Of a stretch of 33,099 nt of DNA, positions 16,497-25,451 are shown one piece after another. Both the position numbers and the translations under genes were made by a program. The notes beneath the pieces are model-generated. The model searched no databases and had not been told where the DNA came from. It worked only from the letters and a program-made list of their open reading frames with translations. The stretch covers positions 1 through 33,099 of the forward strand of contig CAZTYW010000015.1 in NCBI GenBank assembly GCA_964617695.1, given 5' to 3'. The first letter of the stretch is position 1, and each line of letters begins with the position of its first letter. This stretch comes from CAZTYW01 sp964617695. Lineage in GTDB: Bacteria; Chloroflexota; Dehalococcoidia; UBA2247; RBG-13-53-26.

Positions 16497-17461
16497 GTAA
16501 GGACAGTCCTCTGCTGGCAATAGACCTCGGTGGCACCAAGATTGCCACGGGCATCGTCAGTCAGCAGGGTGAGATCGTCTCTCAGGAATACGTGCCCACG
16601 CTTCCCGAAGAGGGCCCGGACGCTGTGATCAGTCGCATGCTGCTCAGCATTGACAGCGTAGTCAAAAAGACAGACCTGCCTCGCTCGACCTTCTCCAGGA
16701 TAGCCATTGCTGCTGCTGGAGCCATCGATTCGGACAGAGGGATAGTAACACATTCTCCCAACCTTCCAGGATGGGAGCAGGTGCGCTTGAGGCAAATGAT
16801 CGAGGAGGCAACTGGACTTCAGACCCTGTTGATCAATGATGCCAGTGCGGCTGCCCTTGGTGAGCACTGGCGTGGGATAGGCAAGGGAGTCGACGATCTG
16901 ATCTACATCACGGTTAGCACGGGAATAGGCGGCGGAATAATCCTGGGCGGGAAGCTGTACACTGGTGCTTCAGGCAGCGCCGGTGAAATAGGACATATGA
17001 CGATCGACGTTGACGGTCCTCACTGTAGCTGTGGCAACACCGGCTGCCTGGAAGTTATGGCGTCGGGCAGAGCCATAGCCAGAAAGGCACAGCAGCTCAT
17101 CACTGAAGGAGCCAGGAGCGCCATCGTTGAACTTGTTGAGGGGACAACCGAGAACGTAACGGCAAAGGTTGTAGCTGAGGCCGCTCAGAATGGTGATGCT
17201 GTCGCTTCACGTATTATCCTTGAGGCAGCGACCTACCTCGGCGCGGGGATGGTGAATCTGGTCAACATTTTCAATCCTGACATGATCATCGTCGGTGGTG
17301 GGATGTCGAAAATGGGCGATATGCTACTCGGGCCTGCCAGACAGGTAGTCGCAGAGAGGGCATTCCAGTTGCCGGCCCAGAGAGTGCGCATTGTACCCAG
17401 CCGGTTGGGCGACAGCGCTGCTCTGGTGGGTGCGGTCGCCTTCGCCCTAGGGCTGGCGTAG
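16484..17461 (+). CDS. ROK family sugar kinase (glucokinase-like)
   Basis: 325 residues with the ASKHA fold. The phosphate-binding DLGGTKI is at 14-20, the catalytic Asp119 sits in INDASAAALGE, the second ATP loop STGIGGGI is at ~145-152, and the ROK zinc signature is His171 plus CSCGNTGCLE (Cys181, 183, 188). There is no N-terminal helix-turn-helix, so it is a kinase rather than a ROK repressor. Glucose or a related hexose/N-acetylhexosamine is the expected substrate; the sequence alone does not decide. It overlaps the deacetylase-like gene by 13 bp and, at its 3' end, the convergent tgt by 15 bp. Confidence 0.87.
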   Translation: MPQLSKDSPLLAIDLGGTKIATGIVSQQGEIVSQEYVPTLPEEGPDAVISRMLLSIDSVVKKTDLPRSTFSRIAIAAAGAIDSDRGIVTHSPNLPGWEQVRLRQMIEEATGLQTLLINDASAAALGEHWRGIGKGVDDLIYITVSTGIGGGIILGGKLYTGASGSAGEIGHMTIDVDGPHCSCGNTGCLEVMASGRAIARKAQQLITEGARSAIVELVEGTTENVTAKVVAEAAQNGDAVASRIILEAATYLGAGMVNLVNIFNPDMIIVGGGMSKMGDMLLGPARQVVAERAFQLPAQRVRIVPSRLGDSAALVGAVAFALGLA

Positions 17462-18619
17462 TCTTCGCTGCAGCCACTTCCTCTTCTGGCTCAGCCTTGT
17501 CTCCTCGTCGGTGGTTTGATACCCGGCACAGAAAGACTCTTTCAAAGCAGCGAAGCTGCCATCCACGATGGCCTCCCTTATTCTGTCCATCAGCCTGAAG
17601 ATGAAGCGCAAGTTGTGAATGCTGGCCAGCCTGTACGCCAGCAGCTCCCTTGATTTAAAGAGGTGGTGCAAGTAGGCAGCCGAGAAATTGCCGCACGTAT
17701 AGCAGTCGCAGCCAGGCTCAATGACGTCATCCAACTCCCTGAAGCCGGCGTTTTGTATATTCCGTCTGCCCCGCTGCGTGTACAGGCCGCCGTTGCGTGC
17801 CGCACGTGTCGGGAGGGCACTGTCAAACATGTCGACTCCTCTGGCCACACACTCGAAGATGTCCTCGGGCGAGCCCACCCCCATCAGATAGCGAGGTTTG
17901 TCCCTCGGCAGACAGGCTGCTGTCTCTTCCAGGACGCTGAGCATTATCTCCTTGGGTTCACCCACGCTCAACCCTCCGACAGCATACCCAGGAAACCCCA
18001 GCGAGGTCAGGAACCTGGCTGACTCCCGGCGCAGTTCCGGGAAGACGCCACCCTGCACTATCCCGTACAGGGCCTGGTGTTCTGGCAGGTGACATTCCTT
18101 CGACCTTTTGGCCCAGTGGTGCGTCCTGCGCATTGCCTGGAGAGCTACGCCCGAATCCTCAGTGTACGGGGCGCACTCATCCAGTGGCATGACGATGTCA
18201 CCGCCCAGTCTTCCCTGAAGCTCGACAACCAACTCCGGGCTGAAGGAATGCTGGCTGCCGTCAATGTGGGAGCTGAACGTGACTCCTGTGTCACCGACCT
18301 GGCGCAGCGCTGCCAGACTGAATACCTGGTAGCCACCGCTATCGGTCAGGATCGGGCCGTCCCAAGACATGAACTTGTGGAGCCCCCCGAGTCTGTCGAT
18401 AGTCTCCACGCCCGGTCTGAGGTAGAGGTGATAAGTATTACCCAGGACGATCTGGGCACCAACGGCCTTCAGATCGTCAGGCGTCAAAGCCTTCACTGCT
18501 CCCTGACTGCCCACGGGCAAGAACGCAGGAGTCTGCACCATCCCATGTGAAGTGGAAAGGATGCCAGCCCGCGCCTCAGTCCCGGGGGCAGACTTCAGCA
18601 ATTCGAAACTGTGGCCCAC
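17447..18619 (-). CDS. tgt: Queuine tRNA-ribosyltransferase (tRNA-guanine transglycosylase)
   Basis: 390 residues, full length. It exchanges guanine-34 of GUN-anticodon tRNAs for the queuosine precursor preQ1. The general base Asp93 lies in TDSGGYQVFSL, the nucleophile Asp266 in VDMFDSALPTR, and zinc ligands are Cys304, Cys306, Cys309 and His335. The bacterial VGGLSVGE substrate loop is present. Start is GTG (18617-18619), overlapping the TAG of the upstream acyl-CoA dehydrogenase gene by one base, with GGGAT as the local ribosome site, so translation is coupled to an unrelated lipid gene. No queA or preQ1 synthesis gene is in the window. Confidence 0.93.
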   Translation of the reverse strand: MGHSFELLKSAPGTEARAGILSTSHGMVQTPAFLPVGSQGAVKALTPDDLKAVGAQIVLGNTYHLYLRPGVETIDRLGGLHKFMSWDGPILTDSGGYQVFSLAALRQVGDTGVTFSSHIDGSQHSFSPELVVELQGRLGGDIVMPLDECAPYTEDSGVALQAMRRTHHWAKRSKECHLPEHQALYGIVQGGVFPELRRESARFLTSLGFPGYAVGGLSVGEPKEIMLSVLEETAACLPRDKPRYLMGVGSPEDIFECVARGVDMFDSALPTRAARNGGLYTQRGRRNIQNAGFRELDDVIEPGCDCYTCGNFSAAYLHHLFKSRELLAYRLASIHNLRFIFRLMDRIREAIVDGSFAALKESFCAGYQTTDEETRLSQKRKWLQRRLRQP

Positions 18620-19743
18620 TATCCCAGCAGATGACGAGCAATTATGACCCGCTGTATCTCAGATACGCCGACGTAAGCTTCTGTCATCTTGGCATCCCGA
18701 TACAGCCGCTCGATAGGCAGACTCTTCATGGTGCCGTAGGAGCCGTGGACCTGCATACCCATGCGAGTCGCCTCAACAGCCATCTGAGAGCAAAACAACT
18801 TGGCTACCGACGAGTCGTGTCGTATGTCCAGTCCCTTGTTACGCAGGAAAGCTGTCCTGTAGGTCAACCACCGCCCCGCCTCTATTCTGGAGGCCATCTC
18901 AGCCAGAAGCCACTGAATTGTGGGCATCTCGGCAATCGGCTTGGAATAGGCAATACGCTGCCGCGCGTAGTCGATGGACAGGTCGAGAGCAGCCTGAGCC
19001 ACGCCCACAGCCTGGGCAGCGACGCCTACCCGCTCCACGCTTATAGCCTCGAGCATGATGTCAAAACCACTCCCCTTGCCCCCAATGAGGTTCTCCTGTG
19101 GCACTTCGATACCATCCAGGTAGACTACCGATGTGCCCAGCCCTCTTAGCCCCACAGTCTCGCACGGCTCTCGCAGCACGAAGTTCGGGGACGAGGCAGG
19201 GACCACGAAGGCGCTTATCCTTCCGGTCTCGTCTCTGGCAAACACGGTGGCAACAGAGGCTGCCACAGCGAGGGCTATGAAGCTCTTTTGACCTTCGATC
19301 ACATAACGTCCGCCTGCAGGCCTTGCTCTGGTAGCTATCGACTTGGGATCCGACCCAGTCGATGGTTCAGTGAAACAGAAGCAGCCAAACATCCCACCAC
19401 TGGCCAGCGGGACCAGGAACTCCTGTCTCTGCCACTCATTGCCAAACCGGAATAGGCACTCCTCAGACAGGATACTCACCGCCACTATTGCTCCGGCCGT
19501 CATTGAGGCTCTGCATAGCTGCTCTACCGCCAGAGCATACGCCACATAGCTGGCGCTGCTGCCACCGTATTGAGAAGGATAGGCCAGCCCATAGTAGCCC
19601 ATCCTCCCCATTTCCCGGGCCAACTCCAGCGGAAACTCGGCCGTACGGTCAATGTCCGCCGCCATTGGCAAGACCGCCTTCCTGGCAAACTCCGCGGCAG
19701 CGTTCTGGGTCAGTTTTTCCTGTTCACTCAGATCAAAATCCAT
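18619..19743 (-). CDS. Acyl-CoA dehydrogenase (third paralogue)
   Basis: 374 residues, canonical three-domain acyl-CoA dehydrogenase. FAD-binding CFTEPSTGSD is at ~123-132, QRIAYSKPIAEMPTIQW at ~263-279, and the end reads YVGVSEIQRVIIARHLLG. The catalytic Glu of medium- and short-chain enzymes (YEGT) is Val358. A Glu is present instead in SVERVGVAAQ, the position that supplies the base in isovaleryl- and long-chain acyl-CoA dehydrogenases, so an active enzyme of that type is plausible. AGAGGG upstream of the ATG. It is coupled to tgt and follows hslV by 78 bp. It differs clearly from the 9681/10881 pair and probably works as a homotetramer. Confidence 0.9.
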   Translation of the reverse strand: MDFDLSEQEKLTQNAAAEFARKAVLPMAADIDRTAEFPLELAREMGRMGYYGLAYPSQYGGSSASYVAYALAVEQLCRASMTAGAIVAVSILSEECLFRFGNEWQRQEFLVPLASGGMFGCFCFTEPSTGSDPKSIATRARPAGGRYVIEGQKSFIALAVAASVATVFARDETGRISAFVVPASSPNFVLREPCETVGLRGLGTSVVYLDGIEVPQENLIGGKGSGFDIMLEAISVERVGVAAQAVGVAQAALDLSIDYARQRIAYSKPIAEMPTIQWLLAEMASRIEAGRWLTYRTAFLRNKGLDIRHDSSVAKLFCSQMAVEATRMGMQVHGSYGTMKSLPIERLYRDAKMTEAYVGVSEIQRVIIARHLLG

Positions 19744-19821
19744 GGCGAGCCAGACCCTCTCTCTATGCGGCCTCTGACCACCCTTCTCCCCGCCCTTAGA
19801 TCTGCCAGGATGGTAATTGCG

Positions 19822-20373
19822 TCAGGAACCGCCTTCTCCCAAGCTGATAACAGAAATGTGGTCATTAGTGTATATGCACAGGTTGGCAGCAATCTCCATG
19901 CTGATGCGTGCGACGTCTGCGGCTTCAAGGTCCGAGTATCGAAGCAGGGCGGTGGCTGCAGCCTGTGCGTAGCCAGCACCCGAACCTATGGCAATGGCAT
20001 CACCGTCAGGTTCAACCACATCCCCCTCGCCAGACAGAAGCAACATCTGTTTCAGATCAGCCACAATAAGCCACGCTTCGAGGCGGCGCAACACGCGATC
20101 TGTCCGCCACTCCTTGGCCAGCTCTATGGCGGCCCGCCTCAACTGACCGCCATGCTTGTCAAGTTGACCCTCGAACCTCTCAAACAAGGTCACAGCGTCC
20201 GCCACCGAACCTGCAAAGCCAGCGATAATCTGGTCGTGGTACAGCATGCGCAGTTTGTTGGCACCGTGCTTCAGGACAATGTCCCCGGTAGTGATCTGCC
20301 CATCCCCAGCCACGGCCACCTGATCGCCTCTCCGCACCGCGAGAATGGTCGTACTTCTAAGAATTCTTCGCAT
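19822..20373 (-). CDS. hslV: ATP-dependent protease subunit HslV
   Basis: 183 residues. HslV is the proteolytic chamber of the HslUV protease, an N-terminal threonine hydrolase. The catalytic Thr-Thr (residues 8-9) follows a short leader MRRILRS that would be removed. GDGQITTGD, GFAGSVADA, ELAKEWRTDRVLRRLEAWLIVAD and IGSGAGYA are all family hallmarks. I chose the ATG at 20371-20373 over the GTG one codon earlier because GGAGG (20381-20385) is then seven bases away. The ATPase partner HslU, normally the next gene, is absent: an acyl-CoA dehydrogenase follows instead, so hslU must be elsewhere or missing. Confidence 0.93.
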   Translation of the reverse strand: MRRILRSTTILAVRRGDQVAVAGDGQITTGDIVLKHGANKLRMLYHDQIIAGFAGSVADAVTLFERFEGQLDKHGGQLRRAAIELAKEWRTDRVLRRLEAWLIVADLKQMLLLSGEGDVVEPDGDAIAIGSGAGYAQAAATALLRYSDLEAADVARISMEIAANLCIYTNDHISVISLGEGGS

Positions 20374-20448
20374 CACCCAACCTCCGCTCAGAATCTGGCA
20401 CCTCGGAGCACTGTTCTGCCTTCTCCTCCACCGCTGCCAGCTTCCGCC

Positions 20449-21815
20449 CTAGCTGGCCCTCGGATTGCCTAGCGCTCTGGTATAAGCCCTGACTATGTCA
20501 TGTCGTCGCAACACACCCAGCAGCCTTTTGGGGTTGCTCCTGTCAACCACGGGGATGCGGCCTACATCGCGGCCTCCCAACTGCGCCACGGCATCGTGGA
20601 TGGACTGGTTGGGGTAGGCGACGATAGGAGACCTGGTAGCCACGTCAGCAGCGACAAGGTCGGCGCCTCCTCTGGAAAGCGCCGATTCAACGTCCTCCAG
20701 CGTGACCACGCCAACAAAGCTGCCACTCTCGTCAACCATGGGGAACCCGTGATGGCCGCTCTCGTGCAGTTCGTTTATGAGTTGAGACAGCGGCATCGAA
20801 GGAAGTACTCTCGGGAAATCACGCGTCATCACCTCGCTCACCTTGATGCCGCCGAGCAGGTCAGCTGCCTCTCGCCGGTGGATATCGATGCCACGTCGCA
20901 CCAGCCTGAGGCTGTAAATGGACTCTCTACTCAGGCTCCTGGCAACAAGGGTACTCATGACAACAGCCGTCATCAGAGGCAGGATCAGGGCATAGTTTCT
21001 GGTCATTTCAAACAGAAGCAGGATCGCCGTTATTGGCCCATGAACCGTGGCGGCAAAGAAAGCACCCATTCCCACCAGAGCATAGGAGCCTGACGTCTCA
21101 GCCACCGACTGAGCCGTGATTCCGCATAGCACCAGCGTCTTTGTCCAGCCCTCAGGCAATCTGAACCATTGTCCGNNNNNNNNNNNNNNNNNNNNNNNNN
21201 NNNNNNNNNNNNNNNNNNNNNNNNNNNNNNNNNNNNNNNNNNNNNNNNNNNNNNNNNNNNNNNNNNNNNNNNNNNTCCGCATAGCACCAGCGTCTTTGTC
21301 CAGCCCTCAGGCAATCTGAACCATTGTCCGAAGGTTGAGCCAACTGAGGCGCCAATCTGTACGATAGGGCCCTCGCGCCCAACCGAACCGCCGCTTCCGA
21401 TGCAAATGGACGAGGCCAACGCCTTGACGGCCGCCACCCGAGACCGGATGCGACCGCCCCCGACTTCGATGGCCTCCATAACCTCCGGAGGGCCTTCGCC
21501 CTTTGCCTCACGCGCAAGGAAGTAGATCAGAGGGCCGAACAGGAGAGCGCCTATTATGGGCAGCAGAACGACGTATCTGTCACCAAGGAAATCGAGAATA
21601 TCCGCTCCCCGATTGAAGAATATCCACTGGAAGCCCTTTATGATCTCCCTGAAGGCTACTGCGCCTAGACCGGCGCACAGCCCCACCACGGCTGCCAGCA
21701 GTATTCCAACCGCCACCTCGGACGCCCTCAGGCGGTCCAACAGGTGCTGCAACCTAAGCCCTATATGTCGCTCTGCCGCCACTCGCAATTGGTTCCTTGA
21801 TTCCCCCTTCGTCAA
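20449..21815 (-). CDS. ClC-type chloride channel/transporter with CBS pair; centrally deleted and split by a gap
   Basis: The N-terminal part (from the TTG at 21815) has the first ClC helices and GSGGSVGREGPIVQIG, the anion-selectivity segment. The C-terminal part has SYALVGMGAFFAATVHGPITAILLLFEMT and two CBS domains (SEVMTRDFPRVL... and ADVATRSPIVAY...). After removing the 100 N and one copy of the 55-bp overlap the frame is continuous at 403 residues. However, the residues after LVLCG jump straight to the late ClC helices, and about 190-200 residues of the core (helices around F to M in known ClCs) are absent. The second Glu/anion-path residues are therefore missing. The TTG start overlaps the aroKB stop as TTGA. 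Function is doubtful as assembled. Confidence 0.8.
21121..21330. other. Scaffold gap with duplicated 55-bp contig ends inside the ClC gene
   Basis: Bases 21121-21175 equal 21276-21330, with exactly 100 N between. As at 7256-7465, this marks two contigs that overlap by a 55-mer. Position 21121 is the exact base at which the ClC coding sequence jumps from its early to its late helices, so the assembler broke the path precisely at the deletion junction. Confidence 0.9.
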
Positions 21816-23470
21816 CCCAACAGAGTATCAACAGCTCTTACCACGCTTTCGTGAGGTACGTCATCCCTGATAACTGCCTGTCCGATGTCCGTAATCAGCA
21901 CCCACCTGATCGCTCCGCCCCTGGTCTTCTTGTCCAGCTCCATCGCCTCCAAGACTCGTGAGGGTTCTATGCCTGAGCAGTTGACCGGCAGGCCGAAGGC
22001 CTGCAACAGGGCGCGCTGCCTCTCCACCACGTCCGAAACCAGCAACCCCAATCCATGCGCGATCATGGCTGCTCCCATCATTCCAATGGCCACCGCCTCA
22101 CCGTGGAGAAACCTCCTGTAATCGCTGGCCGCCTCAAGACCATGAGCTATCGTATGCCCGTAGTTGAGCAACGTACGGATTCCCCGCTCCGTCTCATCCA
22201 GGCTGACAATGCGTGCCTTCACGGCGGCACTACGCCTTACGGCTTCGATAAGACATGCCGAGTCCAACTCCTGAAGCTCGTGGTTGTTGGCCTCCAGAAA
22301 ATCGAACAGGCTGCTGTCGAGTATGAGCGCGTGCTTTATCACCTCTGCCCACCCCGATGCCATCTCCCGACGAGGCAGCGTCGCTAGCGTCTGAATATCA
22401 GCTACCACCAGGCGTGGCTGATAGAATGCGCCGATGAGGTTCTTTGCTTTGGGGTGGTTGACCGCCGCCTTTCCACCGAGCGAGGCATCCACCATCGCCA
22501 CCAGGCTGGTAGGGACTTGTACCAGCGGCATACCGCGGAGAAAGGTGGCCGCCACAAAACCGGCCAGGTCGCCCACCATGCCCCCTCCCAATGCAACTAC
22601 GACATCAGTCCTCTCAGCCCGGTGCTGTGTCAGCCAATCATAGATTTGCGTGGCGGTGTCGATGGTCTTGGTGTCCTCACCCGGGGGCACCACGAAGGTA
22701 TTGACAGCCATCCCTGCGCTACGCAGGCTCTGGACCACTCGATTTCCGTGCAGACCGAAGACCGACTCGTCGCTCAAGATGTAGGCAGTGTCAGACAGTC
22801 CTGCTTGTGTCAATCGCTGCCCCAGGTTGTCCAGGAGGCCCCGGCCAACGAAGACCGGGTAGCGTTCCGTGGGTGTCACCACCTCACAGGCGAGGTCGCC
22901 TTCAACGCTCTGCCCGGCTCCCCTCTGACGGGCGCGGCTCCAGTAGTCCCAGCCTCGAATCACCTCCCTGCATGCTTCGTCAACCGAGAGGTTGTCAGTA
23001 TGTACAGTCCAGTCGGCGATGGAGTAGAAAGGTTGACGGGAATCTTTGAGCTCTTTGATTTGCTTTAGAGGATCGCCAACCTCGAGAAGTGGTCGGACCA
23101 CACCCCGCTCCCTGTCCTCCAGAAGGCGCCGGTAGATAGTCTCTGGGCTGGCCTCAAGGCAGACTACCGCGCCGCTCTTCTTCATCAGCTCCCGGTTCTG
23201 TGGATCGAGGACTGCCCCACCCCCAGCCGATATGACAGCCCTATCCGTGTCACACGCCTTCACCAGCACCTGTCTTTCAACCTGGCGGAAATACTCTTCA
23301 CCCTGGCGGGCGAAAATCTCGTCGATACTCGTGCCGGTGAGTCTCACTATCTCGTCGTCGGTCTCTACCTTTTGCCAGCCAAGATATCTGGCTACCCCAT
23401 CCCCCACCTTCGATTTCCCGGTGGTGGAAAAGCCAATCAAGATAATCCGGCTACCAGCTCCTTCACCCAC
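21812..23470 (-). CDS. aroKB: Fused shikimate kinase / 3-dehydroquinate synthase
   Basis: 552 residues carrying two enzymes of the shikimate pathway. Residues ~1-165 are shikimate kinase: P-loop GFSTTGKSK (13-21), ETDDEI, SAGGGAV and the lid arginines. Residues ~190-552 are 3-dehydroquinate synthase: NAD-binding ALGGGMVGDLAGF and metal ligands in GWAEVIKHALI, NYGHTIAHGLE and FLHGEAVAIGM. A GTG start at 23468-23470 has AGAAGG at good spacing and lies 34 bp inside the preceding gene. It makes dehydroquinate from DAHP and phosphorylates shikimate. The stop overlaps the ClC start. Confidence 0.93.
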   Translation of the reverse strand: MGEGAGSRIILIGFSTTGKSKVGDGVARYLGWQKVETDDEIVRLTGTSIDEIFARQGEEYFRQVERQVLVKACDTDRAVISAGGGAVLDPQNRELMKKSGAVVCLEASPETIYRRLLEDRERGVVRPLLEVGDPLKQIKELKDSRQPFYSIADWTVHTDNLSVDEACREVIRGWDYWSRARQRGAGQSVEGDLACEVVTPTERYPVFVGRGLLDNLGQRLTQAGLSDTAYILSDESVFGLHGNRVVQSLRSAGMAVNTFVVPPGEDTKTIDTATQIYDWLTQHRAERTDVVVALGGGMVGDLAGFVAATFLRGMPLVQVPTSLVAMVDASLGGKAAVNHPKAKNLIGAFYQPRLVVADIQTLATLPRREMASGWAEVIKHALILDSSLFDFLEANNHELQELDSACLIEAVRRSAAVKARIVSLDETERGIRTLLNYGHTIAHGLEAASDYRRFLHGEAVAIGMMGAAMIAHGLGLLVSDVVERQRALLQAFGLPVNCSGIEPSRVLEAMELDKKTRGGAIRWVLITDIGQAVIRDDVPHESVVRAVDTLLG

Positions 23471-24288
23471 TCCACACCTTCTCGAAAATCATGTCCTCCC
23501 AGCGCTGCCGGATAGTTGAAGCCGCTCTCAAGTATCACCCGGCACGTCGGATTGTGACTCAGTATCGATCGCAACACGAGTGGAATATCGACCCAGCCTT
23601 CCTCAGGCTTCTGACTCGGGTGCACCGGGATATGGCGAAAGGCAAGGTAGTCCTCGATACTTCGGTCATTCCATAGATGTATGGAACCTACATTGGCTGC
23701 CATTTCCTCGGCAAACTTGTACAGGTCAAAACCATCGCGTTGAGCCGAGATATGCATATGGCCTGTGTCGAAACAGTACAGCAGACTGGGAAAGGCATTG
23801 GTGACCTGGGTCAGGAAATCGACATTCAGGAAAGGGCTGGGGCCAAAACCCTCGATGTGGATTGGCGTTCCGTGCTCCTCACTCATCTCTGCCAGCCGAG
23901 AGGCGCTGTCCCAGGCAATCGTCTCCAATGTCGCATAGTCGGTGCTTCCGTCCTCGGTTGCGGAAGGCGCCGGAAAATGGACTACCACATACTCAACATC
24001 CAACTCGCTGGCCAAGCTCATCGTTTCCCGAATCATCCTCAAGCTGAGCTGCCTCTTCTCCTCGCTGGGGTCACAAAGGAAGGACAGAGTAGGAGGCAAG
24101 GGGTGCCACGCTGTTCGCACCAGGGGGGCGTGAACACTGGCTGTTAGCTCCCGCCACGTGATTTCTTCCCTCAGGTCAGGTAGGGCCTGGGACGGCAAGT
24201 TGTAGAACTCCCCTCGCCTCAGCCCGTTGGAAGTTATCGCGGTCTCCAGGTGGTCCAAATCATGGCAGTGAAAACCTATTCTCGTCAT
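23437..24288 (-). CDS. Sugar-phosphate isomerase/epimerase-like TIM-barrel metal enzyme
   Basis: 283 residues from the ATG at 24286-24288, which overlaps the aroC stop as ATGA; the longer frame up to 24435 runs inside aroC and is rejected. The AP-endonuclease-2/xylose-isomerase-like barrel has a complete putative metal site: Glu146 (HIEG), Asp174 and His177 (DTGH), His204 (SIHLWND) and Glu254 (LESG). The family includes epimerases, isomerases and 3-dehydroshikimate dehydratases (AsbF type). Sitting between aroC and aroKB with overlaps on both sides, it is likely to act in or next to the shikimate pathway, but no function can be assigned from sequence. Confidence 0.8.
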   Translation of the reverse strand: MTRIGFHCHDLDHLETAITSNGLRRGEFYNLPSQALPDLREEITWRELTASVHAPLVRTAWHPLPPTLSFLCDPSEEKRQLSLRMIRETMSLASELDVEYVVVHFPAPSATEDGSTDYATLETIAWDSASRLAEMSEEHGTPIHIEGFGPSPFLNVDFLTQVTNAFPSLLYCFDTGHMHISAQRDGFDLYKFAEEMAANVGSIHLWNDRSIEDYLAFRHIPVHPSQKPEEGWVDIPLVLRSILSHNPTCRVILESGFNYPAALGGHDFREGVEWVKELVAGLS

Positions 24289-25451
24289 CCCAGTCTCTTG
24301 ATGGAGGCAAGGTAGCTTTGGTAATTGCGCTGCGTTTCCTCCAGGTTGTCTCCACCAAACTTCTCCAAAATGGCCTCGGCCAGAACAATTGCCATCATCG
24401 CCTCTCCGATGACCCCCGCTGCGGGAACGACACACGTGTCGCTACGCTCGACGTGAGCTTCAGTCGGCTGCCCCGTGGACAGGTCTATCGAAGGCAGGGG
24501 TCGCCTCAAAGTCGGAACGGGCTTTACCGCCGCCCTCACCACGATCGGCTCACTGTTGCTTATGCCCCCCTCGATACCACCCGCATGGTTGGTGACATGT
24601 CCCCACTGGTAGGGTGACCTATTAGCCCGTTCGATGGTGTCCTGAGCCTGAGAGCCCCAACAATCCGCTATCCGAAATCCAGCGCCGATCTCCACGGCTT
24701 TCACCGAGTTGATGCTCATCATCACCTGTGCAATTCTGCCGTCCAGACGGCGGTCCCAATGCACGTGGCTCCCCAGGCCAACGGGCACACCCGTCGCAAT
24801 TACCTCAAAGACACCCCCAACTGAGTCCCCGCTTGAGGCTGCCTCGTCGATCACCGCCATCATGGCCTTTTCCGCCCCTGAGTCTGCACATCGCACAGGC
24901 GACTTCTCCACCAGTTCCCAGTCAACGGGCCATTCCGCATTTGCCCATCGCCCCCCGATCGCCGCCGTATGGCTGTGAATCTCGATACCGAGCTCCTCCG
25001 CGAACCTGCGAGCCACAGCACCCGCAGCCACCCTGGCGGCAGTCTCTCTAGCACTGGAGCGTTCGAGGACAGGACGGATGTCAGTCAGGCCGTATTTGGT
25101 GACTCCCGCCAGGTCAGCATGGCCTGGCCTGGGCTGGGTCAGAGCTGGTATCTTCTCGCCAGCAGGAGCCGCAATGTTCATCACGTCCTGCCAGTTCGCC
25201 CAGTCACGGTTTTGCAGCAGGAGCGCGATCGGGCTGCCCATGGTGGCCCCGTGGCGCACTCCCGACAGGATTTCCGCCAGGTCCTCCTCAATCTGCATCC
25301 GCTGGCTTCGCCCGTACCCACCCTGTCGTCTTCGCAGGTCACCAGCGATGTGCTCTTCAGTCAAACGCAGCCCAGCGGGCAGGCCCTCAATGATCACTGT
25401 CAGGCCTTTCCCGTGCGACTCGCCAGCGGTGAGGAAGCGAAATCGGCTCAT
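24285..25451 (-). CDS. aroC: Chorismate synthase
   Basis: 388 residues. Converts 5-enolpyruvylshikimate 3-phosphate to chorismate using reduced FMN. The signatures GESHGKGL (11-18), QPRPGHADLAG, LERSSARETAARVAAGA and the late RRPLPSIDL are all present. ATG start overlapping the stop of the DUF2007-like gene as ATGA, and stop overlapping the TIM-barrel gene in the same way, so three genes are tightly coupled. No flavin reductase gene is nearby. Confidence 0.95.
   Translation of the reverse strand: MSRFRFLTAGESHGKGLTVIIEGLPAGLRLTEEHIAGDLRRRQGGYGRSQRMQIEEDLAEILSGVRHGATMGSPIALLLQNRDWANWQDVMNIAAPAGEKIPALTQPRPGHADLAGVTKYGLTDIRPVLERSSARETAARVAAGAVARRFAEELGIEIHSHTAAIGGRWANAEWPVDWELVEKSPVRCADSGAEKAMMAVIDEAASSGDSVGGVFEVIATGVPVGLGSHVHWDRRLDGRIAQVMMSINSVKAVEIGAGFRIADCWGSQAQDTIERANRSPYQWGHVTNHAGGIEGGISNSEPIVVRAAVKPVPTLRRPLPSIDLSTGQPTEAHVERSDTCVVPAAGVIGEAMMAIVLAEAILEKFGGDNLEETQRNYQSYLASIKRLG

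Noticed and set aside
23437..24435. 332-residue version of the TIM-barrel protein
   Set aside because: The first 49 residues lie inside aroC and have no family similarity; the ATG at 24288 forms an ATGA junction with the aroC stop.
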